Source: Pseudomonas sp. GM74 (GTDB lineage: Bacteria; Pseudomonadota; Gammaproteobacteria; Pseudomonadales; Pseudomonadaceae). From it: DNA of 64,000 bases. The notes beneath the pieces are model-generated. The model saw only the letters and a list, made by a program, of their open reading frames with translations. It was not told the DNA's origin and made no database searches. This document shows, in pieces, positions 42,632-51,355 of the stretch. The stretch lies in assembly GCF_000282455.1 (NCBI RefSeq), contig NZ_AKJG01000096.1:1-64000 (forward strand). Direction: 5' to 3'. The stretch's first letter is position 1; each line of letters opens with the position of its first letter. The translations under genes were made by a program, and so were the position numbers.

Positions 42632-44194
42632 TCAAAGATGGATGACGGCCAGGTCCAGGCGGCCGTAATCACCTTCGCCGTGCTCGCTTTTTGGCGGCAC
42701 ATGGTGGGTTTTCATGACTTGATCGCCTTGCAGGGTTTCCAGGTGAATGTCGAAGCCCCAGAGGCGGTGCAGGTGTTTGAGCACTTCTTCAGTCGAGTCC
42801 CCCAGCGGTTTGCGGTCGTGCTGCTGGTGGCGCAGGGTCAGGGAGCGGTCGCCGCGGCGGTCGATGCTGTAGATCTGCACGTTGGGCTCGCGATTGCCCA
42901 GGTTGTACTGTGCCGCGAGGGTTTCACGGATGATGCGGTAACCTCCTTCGTCGTGAATGGCGGGTACCAGCAGGTCGTCCTTCTGGTCGTCGTCGAGAAT
43001 GCTGAACAGCTTCAGGTCGCGGATCACCTTGGGCGACAGGTACTGCAGGATGAAGCTCTCATCCTTGAAGCTGCTCATGGCGAACTTGATGGCTGCCAGC
43101 CAGTCGGTACCGGCAATGTCCGGGAACCAGCGGCGATCTTCTTCCGTAGGCTCTTCGCACATGCGACGGATGTCGCGGTACATGGCAAACCCCAGGGCGT
43201 AGGGGTTGATGCCACTGTAGTAAGGGCTATCGAAACCAGGCTGGAACACCACGCTGGTGTGGGACGTCAGGAACTCCATCATGAAGCCGTCGGTGACCAG
43301 GCCCTCGTCGTACAGGTCGTTCATCAGGGTGTAGTGCCAGAACGTGGCCCAACCCTCGTTCATCACCTGGGTCTGACGCTGTGGATAAAAGTACTGGGCG
43401 ATCTTGCGCACGATACGCACGATTTCCCGCTGCCATGGTTCCAGCAGCGGCGCGTGTTTTTCGATGAAGTACAGGATGTTTTCCTGGGGTTCGGCGGGGA
43501 AGCGTGCGTTGTCCTTGTCGCTGTACTTGTCCGCGCCCTTGGGAATGGTGCGCCACAGATCGTTGATCTGTTTCTGTAAATGCTCTTCCCGATCCTTTTG
43601 CCGGCGACGTTCTTCTTCCGCAGAGATCGGATAAGGGCGTTTGTAGCGGTCGACCCCATAGTTCATCAGCGCATGGCAGGAGTCGAGCAGGTCCTCGACC
43701 GCGTCGATACCGTGGCGTTCTTCACACTGCATGATGTACTGCTTGGCAAACACCAGATAATCGATGATCGAACTGGCATCAGTCCAGGTGCGGAACAGGT
43801 AGTTGCCTTTGAAAAAGCTGTTGTGCCCGTAGCATGCATGGGCCACCACTAGCGCCTGCATGCAGATGGTGTTTTCTTCCATCAGGTAGGCGATGCATGG
43901 GTCGGAGTTGATCACTATCTCGTAGGCCAGCCCCATCTGGCCACGGGTGTAGGACTTTTCGGTGCTGAGGAAGTGCTTGCCGTAGGACCAGTGGTGATAA
44001 CCCAGCGGCATACCGACCGAGGCGTAGGCGTCCATCATCTGTTCGGCGGTGATCACTTCGATCTGGTTGGGATACGTATCGAGTGCGTAACCGGCCGCAA
44101 TACGACTGATTTCGCGGTCGTAGGCCTGGATCAGCTCGAACGTCCATTCGGAGCCGGTGGAAATGGGCTGGCGTTTCTGCTCTTTGGCGGTCAT
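42632..44194 (-). CDS. SpoVR family protein (YcgB)
   Basis: The 520-residue cytoplasmic protein belongs to the SpoVR/YcgB family, with HACYGHNSFFKGNYLF near residue 140, MNEGWATFWHYTLMNDLYDEG near residue 290, and NPYALGFAMYRDIRRMCEE. The name comes from a Bacillus sporulation gene; in Pseudomonas and enterobacteria its biochemical role is unknown. It overlaps yeaH by 4 bases and lies behind prkA, and this three-gene group is widely conserved and linked to stationary phase and nitrogen stress. The three products probably act together. Confidence 0.95.
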   Translation of the reverse strand: MTAKEQKRQPISTGSEWTFELIQAYDREISRIAAGYALDTYPNQIEVITAEQMMDAYASVGMPLGYHHWSYGKHFLSTEKSYTRGQMGLAYEIVINSDPCIAYLMEENTICMQALVVAHACYGHNSFFKGNYLFRTWTDASSIIDYLVFAKQYIMQCEERHGIDAVEDLLDSCHALMNYGVDRYKRPYPISAEEERRRQKDREEHLQKQINDLWRTIPKGADKYSDKDNARFPAEPQENILYFIEKHAPLLEPWQREIVRIVRKIAQYFYPQRQTQVMNEGWATFWHYTLMNDLYDEGLVTDGFMMEFLTSHTSVVFQPGFDSPYYSGINPYALGFAMYRDIRRMCEEPTEEDRRWFPDIAGTDWLAAIKFAMSSFKDESFILQYLSPKVIRDLKLFSILDDDQKDDLLVPAIHDEGGYRIIRETLAAQYNLGNREPNVQIYSIDRRGDRSLTLRHQQHDRKPLGDSTEEVLKHLHRLWGFDIHLETLQGDQVMKTHHVPPKSEHGEGDYGRLDLAVIHL

Positions 44195-45462
44195 GTCACT
44201 AACCTGCGCTGGAAGAGTTCACGGAAGACCGGATAGATATCCCCGGCCGAGACCAGTTGTTGCTGGGCAAATGTGTCGGAAAAGGCTTCGGCGATGCGCT
44301 CGTACTCGAACCACAGGGCCTGGTGTTCGCGCGGGGTGATCTCAACGTAAGTGTAGTACTGCACGAATGGCATGATCTGGTTGATCAGGATGTCGCGGCA
44401 GATAGGGGAGTCGTCGTTCCAGTTGTCACCGTCGGAGGCCTGGGCGGCGTAGATGTTCCACTCGTTGCTCGGATAACGCTCGGCCATGATCTCCTGCATC
44501 AGTTTCAAGGCGCTGGAGACGATGGTGCCGCCGGTTTCCCGGGAGTAGAAAAACTCCTCTTCATCCACTTCGCGGGCGCTGGTGTGATGGCGGATGAACA
44601 CGACGTCGATCTTTTCGTAGTTACGCTTGAGAAACAGGTACAGCAGGATAAAGAAGCGCTTGGCGATGTCCTTGGTCGCCTGGGTCATCGAGCCGGACAC
44701 GTCCATCAGGCAGAACATCACGGCCTTGGAGCTGGGGTTGGGTTGTTTGATGAGCAGGTTGTACTTGAGGTCGAACGTGTCGAGAAACGGCACGCGGTGA
44801 ATGCGCGCGCTGAGTTTTTCGATTTCCGCTTCGATTTCCTGAATATCGCCGAAGTTGTCCGGCTCTTCCTGCTTGAGTCGCAGAAGTTCTTCCTTGGCTT
44901 CGCGCAGCTTTGCCCGGCTGCTGCCGGACAGGGCGATACGTCGGGCGTGAGCCGAACGCAGGGTGCGGATGATGTTGATCCGCGACGGGTTACCCTCGTT
45001 GCTGATCCCGGCGCGCACGGTCTTGAAGGTGTCGGTGCCGGTCAGGTTGCGCTTGACCAGGTTGGGCAGTTCGAGATCCTCGAACATGAACTCGAGGAAC
45101 TCTTCCTGGGTGATCTGGAAGACGAATTCGTCCATCCCTTCGCCGGAATTGCCGGCCTTGCCGGGACCCCGGCCGCCACCGCCTCCCGGTGGACGTGCGA
45201 TATGTTCGCCGCTGGTGAATTCCTTGTTGCCCGGGTGCACGACCGTCTGCTTGCCACCGCGACCGTGATGAAGCACCGGCTCGTCGATGTCGCGGCCGGG
45301 AATGCTGATTTGTTCGCCGTGTTCCATATCGGTAATGGAGCGCCGGCTGACCGCCTCTTCGACAGCCTTTTTGATGTGATCACGGTACCGCCGCAGAAAC
45401 CGCTGGCGGTTCACCGTGCTCTTGTTCTTGCCATTGAGACGTCGGTCGATCACATAGCTCAT
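44191..45462 (-). CDS. yeaH: DUF444 / YeaH family protein (VWA-like)
   Basis: The 423-residue protein has a basic N-terminus (DRRLNGKNKSTVNRQRFLRR), a glycine-rich stretch GGGGGRGPG near residue 95, and a C-terminal part with CLMDVSGSMTQATKDIAKRF, a MIDAS-like DxSGS motif of von Willebrand A folds. Proteins of this family are partners of the PrkA/YeaG kinase. It is placed between prkA and spoVR, 137 bases after prkA, with a repeat element in that gap, and overlaps spoVR by 4 bases. The molecular function is unknown. Confidence 0.94.
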   Translation of the reverse strand: MSYVIDRRLNGKNKSTVNRQRFLRRYRDHIKKAVEEAVSRRSITDMEHGEQISIPGRDIDEPVLHHGRGGKQTVVHPGNKEFTSGEHIARPPGGGGGRGPGKAGNSGEGMDEFVFQITQEEFLEFMFEDLELPNLVKRNLTGTDTFKTVRAGISNEGNPSRINIIRTLRSAHARRIALSGSSRAKLREAKEELLRLKQEEPDNFGDIQEIEAEIEKLSARIHRVPFLDTFDLKYNLLIKQPNPSSKAVMFCLMDVSGSMTQATKDIAKRFFILLYLFLKRNYEKIDVVFIRHHTSAREVDEEEFFYSRETGGTIVSSALKLMQEIMAERYPSNEWNIYAAQASDGDNWNDDSPICRDILINQIMPFVQYYTYVEITPREHQALWFEYERIAEAFSDTFAQQQLVSAGDIYPVFRELFQRRLVT

Positions 45463-45477
45463 AGGGAGCCCTCCGGG

Positions 45478-45597
45478 CAGCTACAAGATACAAGCTTCAA
45501 GCTACAAGCTCGAAGCTTTCAAAGCAAACAGGAGCCACCAACAGCCTCAAGCGCCCCTACGGTGTGCTTGAGGCTTGTAGCTTGCCGCTTGCAGCTG
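45478..45597. repeat. Inverted repeat of the AGCTACAAGC type between prkA and yeaH
   Basis: The left part has CAAGATACAAGCTTCAAGCT and ACAAGCTCGAAGC, the right part GCTTGAGGCTTGTAGCTTGC. Together they form a long imperfect inverted repeat around about 60 bases. The unit (CTTGTAGCTTG) is different from the REP units. A short related piece, GGCTTGTAGCTG, is near 62457-62468. Confidence 0.75.
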
Positions 45598-45599
45598 CC

Positions 45600-47522
45600 T
45601 TACTGCGATTTTCTGACCCGCAGGTACCACTCGGACAGCAGTCGTACCTGTTTGTCGGTGTAGCCCCGCTCGACCATCCGTGTGACGAAGTCGTTGTGTT
45701 TCTGCTGGTCCTCTTTGCTGGCCTTGGCATTGAAGCTGATGACTGGCAGCAGGTCCTCGGTGTTGGAGAACATTTTCTTCTCGATGACCACCCGCAGCTT
45801 TTCGTAGCTGAGCCAGGTCGGGTTCTTGCCGTTGTTGTTGGCCCGGGCGCGCAGTACGAAGTTGACGATTTCGTTGCGGAAATCCTTCGGATTGCTGATG
45901 CCGGCCGGTTTTTCGATTTTCTCCAGTTCTTCGTTCAATGCTACGCGGTTGAGGATCTCGCCGGTTTCCGGGTCGCGGTATTCCTGGTCCTGGATCCAGA
46001 AGTCGGCGTACAGCACATAACGATCGAAGATGTTCTGGCCGTACTCGCTGTAGGACTCGAGGTAGGCGGTCTGGATCTCCTTGCCGATGAATTCGATGTA
46101 ACGCGGTGCCAGGTACTCCTTGAGGAAGCGCAGATAGCGTTCGCGGGTCTCGGCCTGGAACTGTTCCTGCTCGATCTGTTGTTCCAGCACGTAGAGCAGG
46201 TGCACCGGGTTGGCGGCGATTTCGTGCGGATCGAAGTTGAACACCTTCGACAGGATCTTGAACGCGAAACGGGTCGACAGACCGTTCATGCCTTCGTCGA
46301 CACCGGCATTGTCCCGGTATTCCTGGATCGACTTGGCTTTCGGATCGGTGTCCTTGAGGTTCTCGCCGTCATACACGCGCATCTTCGAGTAGATATTGGA
46401 GTTTTCCGGCTCCTTGAGGCGCGAGAGCACGGTGAACTGGGCCAGCATCTTCAGGGTATCCGGCGCGCAATGGGCCTTGGCCAGCGAACTGTTGAACAGC
46501 AGCTTGTCGTAGATCTTCACTTCGTCACTGACCCGCAGGCAGTACGGCACTTTGACGATATAGATCCGGTCGATGAAGGCTTCGTTGTTCTTGTTGTTGC
46601 GGAAGGTGTGCCACTCCGATTCGTTTGAGTGGGCCAGCAGGATCCCGGTGAACGGAATCGCGCCGAGGCCTTCGGTACTGTTGTAGTTGCCTTCCTGGGT
46701 GGCGGTCAGCAGTGGGTGCAGCACCTTGATCGGTGCCTTGAACATTTCGACGAATTCCATCAGGCCCTGGTTGGACCGGCACAGTGCGCCCGAGTAGCTG
46801 TATGCATCAGCGTCGTTCTGCGGGAACTCCTCCAGTTTGCGGATATCGACCTTGCCCACCAGCGCCGAGATGTCCTGGTTGTTTTCGTCGCCAGGTTCGG
46901 TCTTGGCCACGGCGATCTGGTTGAGGATCGACGGGTAGAGTTTCACCACGCGGAACTGACTGATGTCGCCGCCGAATTCGGCCAGGCGCTTGGTGGCCCA
47001 TGGCGACATGATGGTGTTGAGGTAGCGCCGTGGAATGCCGAAGTCTTCCTCCAGGATCGCTCCATCTTCAGTGGAGTTGAACAGACCCAGGGGAGACTCG
47101 AAAACCGGCGAGCCCTTGATGGCATAGAAGGGCACTTTTTCCATCAATTGCTTGAGCTTCTCGGCCAGGGACGATTTACCGCCACCGACTGGGCCGAGCA
47201 GGTAAAGGATCTGTTTCTTCTCTTCCAGGCCCTGCGCGGCATGGCGGAAATACGACACGATCTGGTCGATGCATTCTTCCATCCCGTGGAAGTCTTCAAA
47301 GGCCGGATAGCGGCGGATGACCTTGTTGGAGAAGATGCGCGACAGTCTCGAGTTGGTCGAGGTGTCGAGCAGTTCCGGTTCACCGATGGCCAGCAGCAGA
47401 CGCTCGGCGGCGGAAACGTAGGCGCTACGGTCTTTTTTGCACAGTTCAAGATACTCCTGCAGCGAGAGTTCTTCCTGGCGTGTGGACTCGAAGCGTTGTT
47501 GGAAGTGGCTAAAGATACTCAT
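45600..47522 (-). CDS. prkA: PrkA/YeaG family serine protein kinase
   Basis: The 640-residue protein has an N-terminal AAA+ domain with Walker A GPVGGGKS at residues 110-117 and a C-terminal PrkA kinase-like domain. It is the first gene of the prkA-yeaH-spoVR group. In E. coli YeaG is linked to adaptation to sustained nitrogen starvation, in Bacillus PrkA to sporulation; some recent work treats these as AAA+ Lon-like proteases, so kinase activity should not be taken for granted. About 300 bases lie upstream before glpE, which is the probable promoter region. Confidence 0.95.
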   Translation of the reverse strand: MSIFSHFQQRFESTRQEELSLQEYLELCKKDRSAYVSAAERLLLAIGEPELLDTSTNSRLSRIFSNKVIRRYPAFEDFHGMEECIDQIVSYFRHAAQGLEEKKQILYLLGPVGGGKSSLAEKLKQLMEKVPFYAIKGSPVFESPLGLFNSTEDGAILEEDFGIPRRYLNTIMSPWATKRLAEFGGDISQFRVVKLYPSILNQIAVAKTEPGDENNQDISALVGKVDIRKLEEFPQNDADAYSYSGALCRSNQGLMEFVEMFKAPIKVLHPLLTATQEGNYNSTEGLGAIPFTGILLAHSNESEWHTFRNNKNNEAFIDRIYIVKVPYCLRVSDEVKIYDKLLFNSSLAKAHCAPDTLKMLAQFTVLSRLKEPENSNIYSKMRVYDGENLKDTDPKAKSIQEYRDNAGVDEGMNGLSTRFAFKILSKVFNFDPHEIAANPVHLLYVLEQQIEQEQFQAETRERYLRFLKEYLAPRYIEFIGKEIQTAYLESYSEYGQNIFDRYVLYADFWIQDQEYRDPETGEILNRVALNEELEKIEKPAGISNPKDFRNEIVNFVLRARANNNGKNPTWLSYEKLRVVIEKKMFSNTEDLLPVISFNAKASKEDQQKHNDFVTRMVERGYTDKQVRLLSEWYLRVRKSQ

Positions 47523-47819
47523 GACGTCACCTCGCTCGATACGTGGAGCCGACGCCGGATCACTCAGTCGATGCTGGCAGCAACCGAACAGGCGATTGCT
47601 GTTTACCCCCCAGAACTCTCCCGGAGCTGACTACTCCGAAAGCTACTCCCGATGACCCGTGCGCCGGTGTACCGGCTCTCCCCTGTTTTGGATGGCCTGG
47701 GCTTAAGGATAGTTGGGAATTCGGGAGGTAAAGGCGAGATACGTAATTAGTTGTGGCAGACCGTTCGTCTGCCACCGCGCCAGCCCGCGGGAGCCGGGGC
47801 CTGCAACGTTACAAAAAAA

Positions 47820-48149
47820 TTATTCAGTGGTGCCTTGCGCCGTTTCCGCAGGATACGTCGTACGCCACAACTCGAATCCGCCATCCATGCTGTAGACGTC
47901 TGAGAAGCCCTGGCTGATCAGGTAGGCGGCCGCGCCCTGGCTGGAATTGCCGTGATAGCAGACCACCACGGTCGGTGCGTCGAGGTCTGCACCCTGGATA
48001 AACGCGTGCAGGGAATGGTTGTCCAGATGCTTCGAGCCTGCGATGTGCAGGGCGGCAAAAGTGGCCGGGTCGCGGACGTCGACCACCACTGCGCCTTGTT
48101 CGCGCAGGGCCTGGGCCTGTTCCGGGGGGATACGTTTGAATTCGCTCAT
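47820..48149 (-). CDS. glpE: Thiosulfate sulfurtransferase GlpE (rhodanese)
   Basis: A single-domain rhodanese of 109 residues. The active-site cysteine is Cys64 in VVVCYHGNSSQGAA, and DVRDPATFAALHIAGS near residue 25-40 is the other family motif. It moves sulfur from thiosulfate to cyanide or thiols; the physiological acceptor is not known. It follows apaH by 33 bases and is the last gene of the lptD-to-glpE series. Confidence 0.94.
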   Translation of the reverse strand: MSEFKRIPPEQAQALREQGAVVVDVRDPATFAALHIAGSKHLDNHSLHAFIQGADLDAPTVVVCYHGNSSQGAAAYLISQGFSDVYSMDGGFELWRTTYPAETAQGTTE

Positions 48150-48182
48150 GGCGGGCTCCTGTGGCTCGGCTGAATGGGCAGT

Positions 48183-49064
48183 CTAGCGCGGGGCGCTGGC
48201 TGGCGATGTTTGGGGAATGGATGAGGCGACTGGCGGCACGGCATGACCGTGTTCGTCGCATTTGCAGGACAGGCGTTCAAGGCTGTCGACGTTCATCAGG
48301 GTCAGGGCGCCGCCCCAGACACAACCTGTATCGAGGGCCGAAATACCCGGCTCTTCGACGTTGCCCTCAAGTGCTGCCCAGTGACCGAAGATGATCTTCA
48401 GGTCCTTGGTCTTGCGGTGCTGGTGCTGGAACCAGGGCTTGTAGCCTGCTGGTGCGGTACCGAGACCTTCCTTGCTCTTGAGGTCGAGTTTGCCTTCGGC
48501 GGTGCAAAAACGCATGCGGGTGAAATAGTTGGTGATCACCCGCAGGCGCGTCACGCCCTTGAGGTCATTGTCCCATTTCGCCGGATCGTTGCCGTACATG
48601 CCATCGAGGTAGGGCGGCAGCAGGTTGTCGTCACGCAAGGCGGTCTCGACTTCGGCAGCACACTTCAAGGCTTTGCGCAGCGACCACTGGGGTGGAATGC
48701 CGGCATGGACCAGTGCCATGTTGCGCTGTTCGTCGTAGTGCATGAGCTTTTGCTGGCGCAGCCATTCGAGCAGTTCGGCGCTATCGGGCGCGTCAATGAT
48801 CTCGTGCAGGGTATCGGCCTTCTTCAGGCGTTCGATGTTGCGTCCGGCCGCCAGCAGGTGCAGGTCGTGGTTGCCGAGCACGCACACCAGCGATTCGCGG
48901 ATGCTATAGAGGAAGCGCAGGGTTTCCAGCGACTGCGGGCCGCGGTTGACCAGGTCGCCCACCAGCCACAGACGATCCCGTTGAGGGTCGAACGCCACTT
49001 GTTTGAGCAGGCATTGCAGGGCTTGAAGACAGCCTTGCAAGTCACCGACAGCGTACGTTGCCAT
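48183..49064 (-). CDS. apaH: Symmetrical bis(5'-nucleosyl)-tetraphosphatase ApaH
   Basis: ApaH splits Ap4A to two ADP and also removes Np4-type caps from RNA. The 293-residue protein has the metallophosphatase motifs GDLQGC near residue 7, GDLVNRGP near residue 36 and GNHDLHLLA near residue 65, with further His residues (HAGIPPQW, FGHWAAL). It overlaps apaG by one base, as in other gamma-proteobacteria, so both are made from one transcript. Confidence 0.97.
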   Translation of the reverse strand: MATYAVGDLQGCLQALQCLLKQVAFDPQRDRLWLVGDLVNRGPQSLETLRFLYSIRESLVCVLGNHDLHLLAAGRNIERLKKADTLHEIIDAPDSAELLEWLRQQKLMHYDEQRNMALVHAGIPPQWSLRKALKCAAEVETALRDDNLLPPYLDGMYGNDPAKWDNDLKGVTRLRVITNYFTRMRFCTAEGKLDLKSKEGLGTAPAGYKPWFQHQHRKTKDLKIIFGHWAALEGNVEEPGISALDTGCVWGGALTLMNVDSLERLSCKCDEHGHAVPPVASSIPQTSPASAPR

Positions 49065-49444
49065 CAGTGCAGGGCTCCGGGCACCGCCAGGCGGAAGGGC
49101 GCGATGATGGCATCGAAGTGTTTGCCGTCGTCGGACAGCATCTGATAGGTGCCTTGCATGGTGCCGACCTTGGTGGTCATGACCGTGCCGCTGCTGTAGG
49201 TGTGGCTCTTGCCGGGTTCGATCAACGGCTGCTGGCCCACCACGCCTGGGCCGCGCACTTCTTCGACATGCCCGTCACCATCGGTGATGACCCAGTGCCG
49301 TGAAAGCAGTTTGGCGGGCATTTCGCCATTGTTTTGCACGGTGATGGTGTAGGCGAAGGCAAAGCGGTCGTGCTCGGGTTGCGATTGTTCTGCCAGATAG
49401 CGGGTGACGACGCTGACGTCGACCTGATAACGAGGATCGGACAT
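49064..49444 (-). CDS. apaG: ApaG (Co2+/Mg2+ efflux associated) protein
   Basis: The 126-residue protein has a fibronectin-like fold in known structures. Family features are FAFAYTITVQNNGE near residue 28, LLSRHWVITDGDGHVEEVRGPGVVG in the middle (quoted here as parts: SRHWVITDGDG and VRGPGVVG) and YSSGTVMTTKVGTMQGTY. Its exact function is unsettled; E. coli mutants are affected in metal tolerance. It lies between ksgA (115 bases) and apaH (1-base overlap). Confidence 0.96.
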   Translation of the reverse strand: MSDPRYQVDVSVVTRYLAEQSQPEHDRFAFAYTITVQNNGEMPAKLLSRHWVITDGDGHVEEVRGPGVVGQQPLIEPGKSHTYSSGTVMTTKVGTMQGTYQMLSDDGKHFDAIIAPFRLAVPGALH

Positions 49445-49559
49445 GCAAGGGGCCTTAAAAACGAAGCGGGACGCGGGGCGTAGCTGTTGGGGTTCAGTCT
49501 AGGCCAAGTATCGGGTAGTAGACCAGAGTGGCGTCCTACCCGATAGCGCTCATCGCCTG

Positions 49560-50369
49560 TCAGTCGGCGACAGGCTTTTGTTCGCTAAGCTTGTCAGCCA
49601 GGCGTACGAACGCGGCCAGGTCGAGTTGCTCGGGACGCAGGCTGCCATCGACGCCGGCGGCTTCGATTTCGGCATTGCTCAGCAGCAGCTTGAGGGTGTT
49701 GCGCAGGGTTTTGCGGCGCTGGTTGAACGCTTCGCGCACGACGCGTTCCAGTAGGCGGTGATCCTTGGCCGGGTGTGGCAGTACCGCGTGGGGCACCAGG
49801 CGCACGATGGCCGAGTCGACTTTCGGCGGCGGGTTGAACGCGCCCGGGCCGACGTTGAACAGGTGTTCGACCCGGCAGTGATACTGAACCATGATCGACA
49901 ACCGACCCCAGTCACCACCACCAGGACCGGCAGCAAGGCGCTCGACCACTTCCTTTTGCAGCATGAAGTGCATGTCGCGGATCAGGTGCGAGTTGTGCAG
50001 CAGGTGAAAAATCAGCGGCGTGGAGATGTTGTACGGCAGGTTGCCGACCACTCGCAGGCTGCCAGGCACGGCATTGAGGCTGTTGAAATCGAACTTCAGC
50101 GCATCGCCCTGATGCAGGTTGAAGTTGCTCTTGCCGGAAAACTGCTGGTTGAGGATCGGGATCAGGTCCTTGTCCAGTTCCACCACATCGAGTTGCGCGC
50201 CGCTGCTGAGCAGGCCTTGGGTCAGTGCGCCCTGGCCCGGGCCGATTTCCAGCAGGCGGTCTTCTGCCTTGGCATGAATGGAACGCAGGATTCGGTCGAT
50301 AACGCCCGCATCGTGCAGGAAGTTCTGGCCAAAGCGTTTGCGCGCCTTGTGTTGGTAATGCTCGGTCAT
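49560..50369 (-). CDS. ksgA: 16S rRNA dimethyladenosine transferase KsgA (RsmA)
   Basis: The enzyme dimethylates two adjacent adenosines near the 3' end of 16S rRNA during 30S maturation. The 269-residue protein has KRFGQNFLHD at the N-terminus, the SAM motif EIGPGQGALT near residue 42, and the catalytic NLPYNIS near residue 114. The stop of pdxA overlaps its start by 4 bases. The alternative name rsmA must not be confused with the RNA-binding RsmA that is titrated by rsmY. Confidence 0.98.
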   Translation of the reverse strand: MTEHYQHKARKRFGQNFLHDAGVIDRILRSIHAKAEDRLLEIGPGQGALTQGLLSSGAQLDVVELDKDLIPILNQQFSGKSNFNLHQGDALKFDFNSLNAVPGSLRVVGNLPYNISTPLIFHLLHNSHLIRDMHFMLQKEVVERLAAGPGGGDWGRLSIMVQYHCRVEHLFNVGPGAFNPPPKVDSAIVRLVPHAVLPHPAKDHRLLERVVREAFNQRRKTLRNTLKLLLSNAEIEAAGVDGSLRPEQLDLAAFVRLADKLSEQKPVAD

Positions 50370-51355
50370 AAACGGGTCTCGGCCATCTGGTAGGCGGTTT
50401 CCAGGGCGACTTGCAGGCTGCCGGTATCGATTTTGCCGCTGCCGGCCAGGTCCAGGGCGGTGCCGTGGTCGACCGAGGTGCGGATGATCGGCAAGCCGAG
50501 GGTCACGTTGACTGCCGCGCCGAAGCCTTTGTACTTCAGCACCGGCAAGCCCTGGTCGTGGTACATCGCCAGCACCGCATCGCAGTGCTCCAGATATTTG
50601 GGGGTAAACAGAGTGTCGGCGGGCAGGGGGCCGCGAAGGTCCATGCCCTCGCCGCGCAGGCGCTCTAATGTGGGTTCGATGATATCGATTTCTTCATGGC
50701 CCAGGTGCCCGCCTTCGCCGGCATGGGGGTTGAGCCCGCAGACCAGGATGCGTGGCCGGGCGATGCCGAACTTGTTTTGCAGGTCGGCGTGCAGGATTCG
50801 CGTGACGCGTTCCAGACGCTCCGGCGTGATTGCGTCGGCAATCTCGCGAAGGGGCAGGTGAGTGGTCACCAGGGCCACGCGCAAACCGTGCGTGGCCAGC
50901 ATCATCACCACTTGCGCGGTGTGGGTCAGGTCGGCGAGGAATTCCGTGTGCCCGGAGAAGGCGATGCCGGATTCGTTGATGACGCCTTTGTGCACCGGCG
51001 CGGTAATCATGCCGGTGAAATCTCCGCTCAGACAGCCCTGGCCGGCGCGGGTCAGGGTTTCCAGTACAAAGGCGGCGTTGGCCTTGTCCAGTTGCCCGGC
51101 GACGACCTTGGCATTGAGCGGTGTATCCCAGACATACAGGCTGTTGGCTGGCGCGGGTGCGTCCGGCCAGTTGTCCGGTGTGACCGGCAGCAGATCGACA
51201 GCCACGCCCAGTTGCACGGCCCGCTCAATGAGCAGGTCGCGACTGGTAATGGCAATCAGGGGGTGAGGCTGGGCTTGCGAGGCGAGCAGCAGGCACAGGT
51301 CGGGACCTATGCCGGCCGGTTCGCCGGGTGTCAGCGCGAAACGTTGGGGTTTCAC
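50366..51355 (-). CDS. pdxA: 4-Hydroxythreonine-4-phosphate dehydrogenase PdxA
   Basis: PdxA makes the amino ketone used by PdxJ in pyridoxal phosphate synthesis. The 329-residue protein begins FALTPGEPAGIGPDL and has GHTEFLADLTH near residue 135, VCGLNPHAGEGGHLG near residue 205 and AMYHDQGLPVLKY near residue 265, with the metal-binding histidines. It overlaps surA and ksgA by 4 bases each, so it belongs to one transcript with both. Confidence 0.98.
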   Translation of the reverse strand: MKPQRFALTPGEPAGIGPDLCLLLASQAQPHPLIAITSRDLLIERAVQLGVAVDLLPVTPDNWPDAPAPANSLYVWDTPLNAKVVAGQLDKANAAFVLETLTRAGQGCLSGDFTGMITAPVHKGVINESGIAFSGHTEFLADLTHTAQVVMMLATHGLRVALVTTHLPLREIADAITPERLERVTRILHADLQNKFGIARPRILVCGLNPHAGEGGHLGHEEIDIIEPTLERLRGEGMDLRGPLPADTLFTPKYLEHCDAVLAMYHDQGLPVLKYKGFGAAVNVTLGLPIIRTSVDHGTALDLAGSGKIDTGSLQVALETAYQMAETRL

